Part shown: positions 44,259-52,547 of the stretch, piece by piece
How the letters are laid out: every line of letters starts with the position of its first letter
How positions within the stretch are numbered: position 1 is the stretch's first letter
Position numbers and translations under genes: made by a program
Notes under the pieces: generated by a model
What the model saw: the letters and a program-made list of their open reading frames with translations, nothing else
Told to the model about the DNA's origin: nothing
Database searches by the model: none
DNA from: Flavobacteriaceae bacterium
GTDB taxonomy: Bacteria; Bacteroidota; Bacteroidia; Flavobacteriales; Flavobacteriaceae
Assembly (NCBI GenBank): GCA_030148025.1
Contig: JASBUG010000003.1
Coordinates: forward strand, 82,163-146,162
DNA: 64,000 nucleotides
Reading direction: 5' to 3'

Positions 44259-45153
44259 ATTTTCTAGGATGAAAAGTATCTACCACGTCGCGTAAATGAC
44301 TTTTATCTACATGCATATATATTTCAGTAGTTGTAATGCTCTCGTGTCCTAACATTAACTGTATGGCTCTAAGGTCGGCGCCATTTTCAAGTAAATGTGT
44401 AGCAAATGAATGTCTAAAGGTATGCGGAGACACCGTTTTTTTTATACCTGCTTTTTCTTTTAGTTGTTTAACTATGGTAAAAATCATAGCTCGGGTTAAT
44501 TTTTTGCCTCTTCTGTTGAGAAATAAGATGTCTCTAAACTCTTCTACAATAGCTATATGAGATCGTATCTCTTTTCTGTAAATATTGATATATTTTTGGG
44601 TTTGCCTCCCAATAGGAACAAAACGCTGTTTATCGCCTTTTCCTGTAACTTTTATAAACCCTTCGTCAAAGAATAGATCAGAGATCTTTAACTCTGTTAA
44701 TTCGCTAACACGTAATCCACAACTATACAAGGTTTCTATAATAGCTCTATTGCGTTCTCCTTCAGGTTTGCTTAGGTCTATGGCGCTTACAATGGTATCT
44801 ATTTCTTCAATTGATAGTGTATCTGGAAGCTTACGACCTATTTTGGGAGCTTCAATAAGTTCTAACGGATTTGTTTCTCTATAGTTTTCGAATACTAAAT
44901 AATCAAAAAAACTTCTTAAGCCAGATATAGTTCTTGCCTGACTTCGGGCATTAACATTCTTTGCAATAGTATATATAAATTGTTGAATATCGTCTTTATC
45001 TATTTTAGTAGGAGACACAGTTATATTATTATCTTTTAGATAGCTTCTAAGCTTGTTAATGTCTCTCTTATAACTGTTTATAGAATTAATTGAAAGGCCA
45101 CGCTCAATTTTGAGATAATTTATGTAATCGTGTATACTTTGAGTCCAATTCAT
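44257..45153 (-). CDS. xerD: Site-specific tyrosine recombinase XerD
   Basis: A 298-residue tyrosine recombinase with the full catalytic set: Arg148 in SCGLRVSEL, Lys172 in TGKGDKQR, His244 and Arg247 in HTFRHSF, His270 in LGHESI and the nucleophile Tyr279 in IYMHV. The N-terminal SAM-like domain (FIYTIAKNVNARSQARTISGLRSFF) matches XerD. It resolves chromosome dimers at dif. It faces away from the aroQ gene across two outer-membrane protein genes, a common Bacteroidota neighbourhood. Confidence 0.92.
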   Translation of the reverse strand: MNWTQSIHDYINYLKIERGLSINSINSYKRDINKLRSYLKDNNITVSPTKIDKDDIQQFIYTIAKNVNARSQARTISGLRSFFDYLVFENYRETNPLELIEAPKIGRKLPDTLSIEEIDTIVSAIDLSKPEGERNRAIIETLYSCGLRVSELTELKISDLFFDEGFIKVTGKGDKQRFVPIGRQTQKYINIYRKEIRSHIAIVEEFRDILFLNRRGKKLTRAMIFTIVKQLKEKAGIKKTVSPHTFRHSFATHLLENGADLRAIQLMLGHESITTTEIYMHVDKSHLRDVVDTFHPRK

Positions 45154-45322
45154 GTTTATAACTATCTGATTATCAACAAAAAGTAAGTTTTTTACTACGT
45201 CGATAAAGTCAGTAATAATGCGTATTTATCGATGAAAGTAACATTTTTTGCGCTTAATTTTTGTTAATAACCGTATTTATTTTTTAATTGAGGTCAAATT
45301 AATCAAACTAAATTTACAAATT

Positions 45323-45802
45323 ATGAAAAAATTATTGTTAGCCGCTGTTGTGGGATTATTTGCTTTTTCAGTAACAGCACAGAATTTCGGAGCTGGTCTT
45401 AGCGTTGGTTTACCTGTAGGAGACGCTGGAGATATTGCAACCTTTAACATCACAGCTGATGTGAATTATTTATGGAACGTTTCTGACGATTTTGACGCAG
45501 GAGTTTCTGTTGGATTCTCTCACAATTTTGGTGATGAAGTTAGCGGAATTGAATTTGATGATGTACAATTTTTACCTATAGCAGGTAGAGCATCTTTCAA
45601 CGCTTCTGAAGATTTATTTATTGGAGCCGATTTAGGTTATGCTGTAGGAATTAATGATGGTAACGATGGTGGTTTCCTTTGGGCGCCTAGAGTTGGTTAT
45701 GGCGTTAGTGATACAGTAGATATTGTACTTTCTTATAACAACGTTAGTTTAGATGGAGGAACATGGTCTAATATTAACCTTGGTATAAATTTTGGATTAT
45801 AA
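45323..45802 (+). CDS. Outer-membrane beta-barrel protein (small)
   Basis: A 159-residue exported protein: signal peptide (about 1-20, ending VTAQ) followed by a short barrel with alternating strands (FGAGLSVGLPVGDAG, DFDAGVSVGFSHNFGD, LFIGADLGYAVGI, WSNINLGINFGL), ending in Leu. It resembles small porin-like or Skp-assisted barrels of Bacteroidota. No ligand can be named. The frame extends upstream, but the ATG at 45323 gives the signal peptide. A strong terminator follows. Confidence 0.8.
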   Translation: MKKLLLAAVVGLFAFSVTAQNFGAGLSVGLPVGDAGDIATFNITADVNYLWNVSDDFDAGVSVGFSHNFGDEVSGIEFDDVQFLPIAGRASFNASEDLFIGADLGYAVGINDGNDGGFLWAPRVGYGVSDTVDIVLSYNNVSLDGGTWSNINLGINFGL

Positions 45803-45840
45803 AAATATTGGTTAATAGCAAACAATATTTTTAAAAAGAG

Positions 45841-45866
45841 AAGGAGAGCAATTTGCTCTCCTTTTT
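45841..45866. terminator. Terminator after the first small barrel gene
   Basis: AAGGAGAGCAA (45841-45851) pairs with TTGCTCTCCTT (45853-45863) and runs into a T stretch. It is a strong intrinsic terminator. Confidence 0.85.
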
Positions 45867-45996
45867 TATTTTTAGTAAGTGATTGGTTACTAGCAATATA
45901 GGTTTAACATTACATTTTAACAGTTTTTTCTTGCTCAATTGTTACAGAGCATTTACATTTGCCGACCATTTATTAAAAATTAAAAAACGAATTATT

Positions 45997-46509
45997 ATGA
46001 AAAAATTGTTTATGGCTGCTGCTATTGCAGTATTAGGATTTACAAGTGTTAATGCACAAGATGAAAACAGTAACGCACTTTCTGAAGGTAGTTGGGTAAT
46101 TGAGGCAAATACAGGTTCCTGGGCAACTGGAAGTACTGCTTTTTCGTTAACCTCTATTGATGGTAATACTGCTTGGTCTGCTGGAGCTGAAGCTGGTTAT
46201 TTTGTAAAAGAAAATTTTGCAATTAAAGCTGGATTAGGATATGCAGATTCTGATGGAATTGATGGAATCTTTACTTATAAGGTTGGTGCAAAATACTATG
46301 TATCTGGTCAGTTTCCAGTAGGTGTAGATTTTACCGGAATGTCTTCTGATGGAAATAGTGCTAACTGGATTGGTTTACAAGGAGGTTATGCTTGGTTTGT
46401 TGCAGATAATGTAAGTATAGAACCAACAGTAAGGTACAATGTTACTTTAGATGACCAAAAAGCTGATAGTGCTTTCCAAGGATTAATTGGATTTGCTTTT
46501 CATTTCTAA
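45997..46509 (+). CDS. Outer-membrane beta-barrel protein (small, second copy)
   Basis: A 170-residue exported barrel protein similar in plan to its neighbour: signal peptide ending VNAQ, then strands AWSAGAEAGYFVKENFAIKAG, YYVSGQFPVGVDFTG, GGYAWFVADNVSIEPTVRYNV and a final LIGFAFHF. The two small barrels lie in tandem and may be an old duplication. Function is unknown. The ATG at 45997 is chosen for the signal peptide; a strong terminator follows. Confidence 0.8.
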   Translation: MKKLFMAAAIAVLGFTSVNAQDENSNALSEGSWVIEANTGSWATGSTAFSLTSIDGNTAWSAGAEAGYFVKENFAIKAGLGYADSDGIDGIFTYKVGAKYYVSGQFPVGVDFTGMSSDGNSANWIGLQGGYAWFVADNVSIEPTVRYNVTLDDQKADSAFQGLIGFAFHF

Positions 46510-46531
46510 GAAATAAAGCATCATATATTAT

Positions 46532-46560
46532 AAAAAACCGAAGCACTGCTTCGGTTTTTT
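46532..46560. terminator. Terminator after the second small barrel gene
   Basis: AAAAAACCGAAGCA (46532-46545) pairs perfectly with TGCTTCGGTTTTTT (46547-46560), with A and T runs on either side. It is strong and can work in both directions. Confidence 0.9.
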
Positions 46561-46577
46561 TATGCTTAAATTTTTGA

Positions 46578-46585
46578 TACCTTTG
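46578..46585 (+). promoter_or_regulatory. -7 box (TACCTTTG) of aroQ
   Basis: This exact TAnnTTTG match ends 4 nt before the ATG at 46590, predicting a leaderless aroQ mRNA. The terminator just upstream leaves no room for a normal -33 TTG. Confidence 0.5.
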
Positions 46586-46589
46586 ATTT

Positions 46590-47006
46590 ATGCAAAAATT
46601 AATCATTATTAATGGTCCTAATTTAAATTTGTTAGGAAAGCGTGAACCTAATATTTACGGTAGTTTAACCTTTACAGAGTTTTTAAGCAAGGTTAAGTCT
46701 AAATATACGAGTGTTAGCATCGATCATTTTCAATCGAATATTGAGGGTGAAATTATAGATAAATTACATGAGGTAGGATTTTCTTATGATGGTATAATCT
46801 TAAATGCAGCAGCCTATACACATACTTCTGTAGGGATAGGAGATGCTGTTAAAGCTATAGAGACTCCTGTGGTAGAAGTACATATATCTAATACATTTTC
46901 ACGAGAAGAGTTTCGCCATCAATCTTATATTTCACCAAATGCTCGTGGTGTCATTCTAGGTTTTGGATTACAAAGCTATGAGCTAGCTATTCAAAGTTTT
47001 ATCTAG
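46590..47006 (+). CDS. aroQ: 3-dehydroquinate dehydratase, type II
   Basis: A 138-residue protein with the type II fingerprint: INGPNLNLLGKREPNIYG (with Tyr23), SNIEGEIID, NAAAYTHTSVGI, VEVHISN and a late SPNARGVILGFG. It removes water from 3-dehydroquinate in the shikimate pathway to chorismate and aromatic amino acids. It is a single gene with its own promoter box and a terminator after it. Confidence 0.95.
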   Translation: MQKLIIINGPNLNLLGKREPNIYGSLTFTEFLSKVKSKYTSVSIDHFQSNIEGEIIDKLHEVGFSYDGIILNAAAYTHTSVGIGDAVKAIETPVVEVHISNTFSREEFRHQSYISPNARGVILGFGLQSYELAIQSFI

Positions 47007-47063
47007 TTAATTAGATACTTAGATTAGTTAGACTACTTAGAAGTTACTTAATAATTAATAAAT

Positions 47064-47092
47064 AAAAAGCTCCAGAATTTCTGGAGCTTTTT
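47064..47092. terminator. Terminator after aroQ
   Basis: AAAAAGCTCCAGAA pairs with TTCTGGAGCTTTTT around a minimal loop, with A and T runs on both sides. It can also end the lpdA transcript on the minus strand. Confidence 0.85.
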
Positions 47093-47131
47093 TATATCTA
47101 AACTTCTAATAAGTCTATTTATCTATTTTGT

Positions 47132-48505
47132 CTAAATATGTATTACTTCATCATAAGCATCAGCTACAGCTTCCATAACCGCTTCACTCATAGTTGGGTG
47201 AGGATGTACTGCTTTTAATACTTCATGACCAGTAGTTTCCAGCTTTCTACCTAAAACAGCTTCTGCAATCATATCGGTTACGCCAGCACCAATCATATGG
47301 CAACCTAACCATTCTCCATATTTAGCATCGAAGATCACTTTTACAAAACCTTCTTTATTTCCTCCAGCACTTGCTTTACCAGATGCTGAGAATGGGAATT
47401 TACCAACTTTAATATCTAAGCCTTGTTCTTTAGCTTGCTTTTCTGTTAAACCAACCGATGCAATTTCTGGAGTACAATAGGTACATCCAGGAATGTTTCC
47501 ATAATCTAAAGCTTCTACATGTTGTCCAGCAATTTTTTCAACACATAAAATACCTTCAGCAGATGCAACGTGAGCCAATGCTTGACCAGGAGTTACATCA
47601 CCAATAGCATAATAACCAGGGATATTTGTTTGATAGAAATCATTTACTATGATCTTATCTCTATCAACTACAATACCTACGTCTTCAAGTCCTATGTTTT
47701 CAATGTTCGTTTTAATTCCAACAGCAGAAAGTACCATATCTGCTTCTAAAACTTCTTCACCTTTCTTAGTCTTAACAGTTGCTTTTACACCTTTTCCTGA
47801 TGTATCGACACTAGTTACTTCAGAAGAAGTCATGATCTTAATTCCGTTCTTTTTAAATGAACGAGCTAATTGTTTTGATACGTCTTCGTCTTCAACAGGT
47901 ACTACATTTGGCATAAATTCTACAATAGTAACCTCAGTTCCCATAGAGTTGTAGAAATAAGCAAATTCAACACCAATAGCTCCAGAACCAACAATGATCA
48001 TTTTCTTAGGCTGCTTTTTTAGTGTTAAGGCTTCACGGTAACCAATTACTTTTTTACCATCTTGAGGCAAACTAGGTAATTCACGTGAACGCGCTCCAGT
48101 AGCAATGATAATATGATCTGCACTGTACTCTGTTCCGTCAACATCAATCTTTTTTCCAGGTTTTACTTTTCCGTAACCATTTATTACATCAACCTTGTTC
48201 TTTTTTAATAAGAATTGCACACCTTTACTCATGCCGTCAGCAACATTTCTACTTCGAGCTACAACAGCATCAAAATCCTTATCATATTCTTTAACGGAAA
48301 GCCCATAATCATTTGCATGCTTCAAATATTCAAAAACTTGAGCCGATTTTAATAAGGCTTTAGTTGGTATACAACCCCAGTTAAGGCAAACACCACCAAG
48401 GCTTTCTTTTTCAACTACTGCAGTTTTAAAACCAAGTTGTGATGCTCTAATTGCTGTAACATAACCTCCAGGACCACTTCCAAGAACAATAATATCGTAT
48501 TTCAT
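47132..48505 (-). CDS. lpdA: Dihydrolipoyl dehydrogenase (E3)
   Basis: A 457-residue flavoprotein disulfide reductase: FAD site VLGSGPGGYVTAIRA, redox pair GGVCLNWGCIPTK (Cys40, Cys45), NAD motif IIVGSGAIGVEFAYFYNSMG and the C-terminal catalytic pair in HPHPTMSEAV (His436, Glu441). It reoxidises lipoamide in pyruvate and 2-oxoglutarate dehydrogenase complexes. There are no E1 or E2 genes nearby. It is preceded by a 185-bp gap containing a short imperfect hairpin. Confidence 0.93.
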   Translation of the reverse strand: MKYDIIVLGSGPGGYVTAIRASQLGFKTAVVEKESLGGVCLNWGCIPTKALLKSAQVFEYLKHANDYGLSVKEYDKDFDAVVARSRNVADGMSKGVQFLLKKNKVDVINGYGKVKPGKKIDVDGTEYSADHIIIATGARSRELPSLPQDGKKVIGYREALTLKKQPKKMIIVGSGAIGVEFAYFYNSMGTEVTIVEFMPNVVPVEDEDVSKQLARSFKKNGIKIMTSSEVTSVDTSGKGVKATVKTKKGEEVLEADMVLSAVGIKTNIENIGLEDVGIVVDRDKIIVNDFYQTNIPGYYAIGDVTPGQALAHVASAEGILCVEKIAGQHVEALDYGNIPGCTYCTPEIASVGLTEKQAKEQGLDIKVGKFPFSASGKASAGGNKEGFVKVIFDAKYGEWLGCHMIGAGVTDMIAEAVLGRKLETTGHEVLKAVHPHPTMSEAVMEAVADAYDEVIHI

Positions 48506-48534
48506 CTGTTTAAAATTTTATAGTTTTTTTGAAA

Positions 48535-48557
48535 TGAAGAAACTAAAAATTTCTTCA
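48535..48557. repeat. Short hairpin upstream of lpdA
   Basis: TGAAGAAA (48535-48542) pairs with TTTCTTCA (48550-48557), 7-nt loop. It lies in the gap between the DUF1572 gene and lpdA, both on the minus strand. It may be a degenerate copy of the palindromic family, whose arms also contain GAAGAA/TTCTTC. Confidence 0.35.
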
Positions 48558-48690
48558 CATTCAGGAACTCACATTATTTTTTATTATCTCATTGTATTAA
48601 CTTGAAATAAATAAAAATTCATGCTCGTTTCATGAGTATTTTTTTAAGTCTTAAATTGAGGGTACGAATTTACGAAACCTAAGCGTAATA

Positions 48691-49245
48691 TTAAAGGTCT
48701 TCGGTAAAATGCTTTCGCTCTTTTTCTTTGCTGAATTTTTCTTGGTTATAACTAGCTGATTTTCCCTTTGGAATAGACAATGATTCCCAATTATTATTAG
48801 CAATCATTTTCCCTAAAAACACTAATTGACCAATGTGATAAGAGTAATGTGCTAATTGTCTGTTAATAGCTTCTGTAACAGTATGTCCGTGATTTCTAAT
48901 ATAAACAATAGTCTCAAGTTGTTCATCTTTAAGAGGTTTGATGGCCTCGAAAAGACATTGCCAACCTTTCTCCCAAGACGCAAGCATTTCTTGCTTATTA
49001 TTATAAGAGTTAATAAACTCTTGGTCACGATGTCTCCATTCTTTTTCGCCATCCTCGGTTAAAAAGTTGGTCCAACGTGATAACATATTTCCAACAATAT
49101 GTTTTACAATAATGGCAATACTATTGCTTTCATTGTTATACTGCCAATGTATGTCTTTATCAGATAATTGATCAAATGTTTTGTCGCCAAGGGATTTGTA
49201 GTATTCAAATTGTTTTATAATACTACCTAAATATGAGTTTTGCAT
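48691..49245 (-). CDS. DUF1572/DinB-type metal-binding protein
   Basis: A 184-residue helical protein with the DinB-fold metal pattern: His49 in VKHIVGNML and the His133/His137 pair in LAHYSYHIGQLV. The sequence matches the DUF1572 branch (EWRHRDQEFIN, SWEKGWQCLF). No function is known. There is a second DinB-fold gene in the window at 1737-2183, but the two are not close copies. It is a single gene on the minus strand. Confidence 0.85.
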   Translation of the reverse strand: MQNSYLGSIIKQFEYYKSLGDKTFDQLSDKDIHWQYNNESNSIAIIVKHIVGNMLSRWTNFLTEDGEKEWRHRDQEFINSYNNKQEMLASWEKGWQCLFEAIKPLKDEQLETIVYIRNHGHTVTEAINRQLAHYSYHIGQLVFLGKMIANNNWESLSIPKGKSASYNQEKFSKEKERKHFTEDL

Positions 49246-49289
49246 ATAGCAATTTACAAATAACCAAAATAAGAGTAGATAAACTTATA

Positions 49290-49685
49290 TTAAGATTTTT
49301 TAAAATCTAAACTTGCAGAATTTACACAATAACGCGTTCCAGTTTCGGTTGGACCATCATTAAAGACATGTCCTAAATGTCCGCCACAGTTGTTACAAAT
49401 TATTTCTGTACGAAGCATACCATGTGATTTGTCCAACACATATTCAATAGTACCTTTTATAGCTTCATCAAAACTTGGCCAACCACAATGTGCATCAAAC
49501 TTTGTGTGACTTTCAAATAATTGCTGATCACAGCCTGCACAACAATAGGTGCCTTTTTCAAAATGAATATTGTATTTACCAGTATGAGGACGTTCAGTAC
49601 CCTTTTCGCGAAGAATTCTGTATTGTTCTTCATCAAGTTGTTCACGCCACTCGCTGTCCGTTTTATTTACTTTATAATCACTCAT
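49290..49685 (-). CDS. msrB: Methionine-R-sulfoxide reductase MsrB (cytoplasmic)
   Basis: A 131-residue MsrB domain with both zinc cysteine pairs (Cys49 and Cys52 in CCAGC; Cys97 and Cys100 in [12 protein letters not shown]) and the catalytic cysteine in [10 protein letters not shown] (Cys120). Without a signal peptide it acts in the cytoplasm, repairing methionine-R-sulfoxide. It overlaps the exported MsrB gene by 8 bases, so one mRNA makes both forms. Confidence 0.95.
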   Translation of the reverse strand: MSDYKVNKTDSEWREQLDEEQYRILREKGTERPHTGKYNIHFEKGTYCCAGCDQQLFESHTKFDAHCGWPSFDEAIKGTIEYVLDKSHGMLRTEIICNNCGGHLGHVFNDGPTETGTRYCVNSASLDFKKS

Positions 49686-50157
49686 TCTTTTTTGGTATAA
49701 ATTTTAAGGCTGCACCGTTAATACAATGACGCAACCCGGTAGTTTCTTTTGGACCATCTTCAAACACATGTCCTAAATGTCCGCCACAAGTCGCGCAATG
49801 CTCTTCTTTACGTGCATAGCCAATCTTATAATCAGTTGAATATGCAACATTTCCTTTTATTTCTCTATCAAAACTAGGCCAACCACTGCCTGAATTGTAT
49901 TGATATCTACTCTCAAATAAAGGCGTATTACATCCAGCACACACATAGGTTCCATTAGCTTTATTTTTATTATATGGGCTGCTGTAGCGACCTTCAGTAC
50001 CTGCTTCTCTTAAAACGTAATATTGAATATCAGTAAGTTGCTCTTTCCATTCGGCATCAGTTTTTGTGACAGCAAATTCTTTTTGCTCTTTTTTCTGTGC
50101 ATTTCCATCACAGCTAGTAAATATAATTAAGGTAAAAATCGCTAATAACTTTTTCAT
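49678..50157 (-). CDS. msrB: Methionine-R-sulfoxide reductase MsrB (exported lipoprotein)
   Basis: A 159-residue MsrB with an N-terminal lipoprotein signal (FTSC, Cys16). The zinc pairs (Cys73/Cys76, Cys121/Cys124) and catalytic Cys145 in [10 protein letters not shown] are in place. It probably repairs oxidised methionine in envelope proteins, complementing the cytoplasmic copy encoded next to it. It is the first gene of the two-gene operon. Confidence 0.93.
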   Translation of the reverse strand: MKKLLAIFTLIIFTSCDGNAQKKEQKEFAVTKTDAEWKEQLTDIQYYVLREAGTEGRYSSPYNKNKANGTYVCAGCNTPLFESRYQYNSGSGWPSFDREIKGNVAYSTDYKIGYARKEEHCATCGGHLGHVFEDGPKETTGLRHCINGAALKFIPKKNE

Positions 50158-50324
50158 TTTAGTGTTTGTTTAGTATTGACTTATGTTAAAGTCGGAAAGT
50201 ATAAAAGGAGTTTACAGTTATTTAAAAATCAAAATTAAAAAGTGACAAATATTTATTGTTTGTGTCTCAAATTTAAAGAACGTTTTTCGTATTTTTAATG
50301 TTACTAATAAAAACCTTGAACACA

Positions 50325-51149
50325 ATGAGATTTAAGAGTAGAATAGCCATGTTTGGAGGCCTAATGTTGTTTTTGTCATGTGCTACAAACCCTTTTACAG
50401 GAAAGAAAACTATGGCGTTGGTATCTAACTCGCAGTTATTTCCAACAGCCTTTGCTCAATACGATAAATTTTTAAACGAAAATAAAGTTATAAAAGGAAC
50501 CTCAGATTCTGAAATGATTACCAGAGTGGGACAACGTATTGCTGTAGCTGCTGAACGTTGGTTAAATGCCAATGGACATCAGGGGTATTTAAAAGATTAT
50601 AAATGGGATTATAATCTGGTTGAGGATAAAACCGTAAATGCCTGGTGTATGCCAGGAGGGAAGATTGTATTTTATACAGGTATTTTACCAATCGCTGATG
50701 GAGAGACAGGAATTGCGGCTATTATGGGGCACGAAGTGGCACATGCGCTTGCTAACCATGGGCAACAACGTATGAGTGCTGGTGTGTTACAACAAGTTGG
50801 AGCTATTGGTGTTGCGGTAGCCACAGGTAATGAAAGTTCTGAAAACCAACAATTATGGATGCAGGCATATGGTATTGGAACCTCTGTAGGAGGAATGCTG
50901 CCATTTAGTAGACATCATGAAACACAAGCAGATGAAATTGGTATTATATTAATGGCAATTGCAGGGTATAATCCAGATGAAGCAGGAGAACTGTGGAAAC
51001 GAATGAAGGCCAATAGTGGTGGTCAAGCACCTCCAGAGTTTTTAAGTACACATCCTTCAAACGATTCACGTATTGAAAATTTAACAGCTTTGGCAGCAAA
51101 AGCTAAAGAAGAGGCTAAGAAATTTGGTGTAACATCTTTTAGAGAATAA
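50325..51149 (+). CDS. M48 family metallopeptidase lipoprotein
   Basis: A 274-residue lipoprotein (lipobox FLSC, Cys19). The zinc motif HEVAH is at residues 136-140 in MGHEVAHALANHGQQR, with the third ligand Glu in ETQADEIG. This is the periplasmic M48B group (YggG/LoiP-like), which act in outer-membrane quality control. An ATG at 50298 would add 9 residues and spoil the signal, so 50325 is preferred. A terminator follows and sits just before the next gene start. Confidence 0.9.
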   Translation: MRFKSRIAMFGGLMLFLSCATNPFTGKKTMALVSNSQLFPTAFAQYDKFLNENKVIKGTSDSEMITRVGQRIAVAAERWLNANGHQGYLKDYKWDYNLVEDKTVNAWCMPGGKIVFYTGILPIADGETGIAAIMGHEVAHALANHGQQRMSAGVLQQVGAIGVAVATGNESSENQQLWMQAYGIGTSVGGMLPFSRHHETQADEIGIILMAIAGYNPDEAGELWKRMKANSGGQAPPEFLSTHPSNDSRIENLTALAAKAKEEAKKFGVTSFRE

Positions 51150-51187
51150 ATAAATTTTAAACACAAACAATAATTGTTTACTTTAGG

Positions 51188-51216
51188 AGCTGCTCAATAA
51201 ACGAGCAGCTTTTTTA
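51188..51216 (+). terminator. Terminator after the M48 gene
   Basis: AGCTGCTC (51188-51195) pairs with GAGCAGCT (51203-51210), followed by TTTTTT. It ends 3 bases before the ATG of the UMF1 gene, so that gene's promoter must lie within or upstream of it, or its transcript is leaderless. Confidence 0.8.
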
Positions 51217-51219
51217 TTT

Positions 51220-52539
51220 ATGGGATCACTATTAAAAGGATCTAAGAAGTTACTCAATGCTTGGGCATTTTACGATTGGGCAAATTCGGTGTATACACTC
51301 ACAATTGCATCAACGATCTTTCCTATTTTTTACGGTGCTTTATTTAGTGAGTCGGTAAAGAGAGTCACTGTTTTTGGGTTTGATATTAAAAGTACTGCCC
51401 TTATCTCATTCGTTACTGCGTTTACTTTTTTAGTAATCACGGTGTTCTCTCCAATCTTATCTGGAATTGCTGATTATATTGGTAATAAAAGAGTGTTCTT
51501 AAAGTTCTTTTGTTACATTGGTAGTATAGGTTGTATTGGGTTGTATTGGTTTAGTCTGGAGCATATTTATATGAGCTTATTCTTCTACTTTCTAGGTTTG
51601 TATGGCTATTGGGGAAGTTTAGTATTCTACAATTCATATTTGCCAGATATTGCTTATCCTGAACAGCAAGATGCTATTAGTGCCAAAGGGTTTTCAATTG
51701 GATATTTTGGAAGTGTATTATTGTTGTTATTTAACCTAGCCATGGTCATGAAACCAGATTGGTTTGGAATAACAGGAGATGAACCAGCAATGACGGCAAT
51801 GAGATACTCGTTTGTTACGGTTGGAATTTGGTGGGCCTTATTTAGTCAGTATACATTTTACCACTTACCAAAAGGAAATGATCCTACCGATACTAGAATT
51901 GTAAAAGATGTGCTTTTAAATGGTTTTAAAGAGTTGAAAGGTGTTTGGTTACGGTTAAAGGAAAATGTAAGGTTAAAACGCTATTTAGGAGCTTTTTTCG
52001 TCTATAGTATGGCGGTTCAAACTATTATGTTAATGGCAGTGTTTTTTGGAGAAGAAGAAATAGCTTGGGCAGACGCCGAGGAAAAAACCATGGGGTTAAT
52101 TATAAGTATTTTAGTCATTCAATTGGTGGCTATACCAGGAGCGAATTTAACTTCTAGGTTGTCTTCAAAATATGGAAACATTAATACCTTAGTAGGAATT
52201 AATGTGGTTTGGATGTGTATATGTTTTTATGCCTACTTTGTAAAATCCCCTATAGACTTTTATATAACAGCTGCTGTTGTGGGTTTTGTAATGGGCGGTG
52301 TACAAGCCTTATCTAGATCTACATATTCTAAGTTTTTGCCTAAAACTCAGGATACCACATCGTATTTTAGCTTTTATGATGTTACCGAAAAAGTAGGCAT
52401 CGTAATAGGAATGGTAATTTATGGATCTGTAGATCAAATTACAGGTACAATGCGATATGCAATTGTATTTTTATTTGCATTCTTTTTACTAGGGGTTTTA
52501 TTACTTTTTAGAGTGCCTAAACAACAATTAACTCATTAA
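51220..52539 (+). CDS. UMF1/Atg22-type MFS transporter (copy 1)
   Basis: A 439-residue membrane protein with about 12 helices matching the vacuole-effluxer Atg22 (UMF1) branch of MFS: KKLLNAWAFYDWANSVYTL at the N-terminus and SRSTYSKFLP, DTTSYFSFYDVTEKVGIVIG in the second half. Likely exports amino acids or other small solutes across the inner membrane. It is followed 8 bases later by a close paralogue, indicating a tandem duplication. Confidence 0.88.
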   Translation: MGSLLKGSKKLLNAWAFYDWANSVYTLTIASTIFPIFYGALFSESVKRVTVFGFDIKSTALISFVTAFTFLVITVFSPILSGIADYIGNKRVFLKFFCYIGSIGCIGLYWFSLEHIYMSLFFYFLGLYGYWGSLVFYNSYLPDIAYPEQQDAISAKGFSIGYFGSVLLLLFNLAMVMKPDWFGITGDEPAMTAMRYSFVTVGIWWALFSQYTFYHLPKGNDPTDTRIVKDVLLNGFKELKGVWLRLKENVRLKRYLGAFFVYSMAVQTIMLMAVFFGEEEIAWADAEEKTMGLIISILVIQLVAIPGANLTSRLSSKYGNINTLVGINVVWMCICFYAYFVKSPIDFYITAAVVGFVMGGVQALSRSTYSKFLPKTQDTTSYFSFYDVTEKVGIVIGMVIYGSVDQITGTMRYAIVFLFAFFLLGVLLLFRVPKQQLTH

Positions 52540-52547
52540 ATTTCAAT

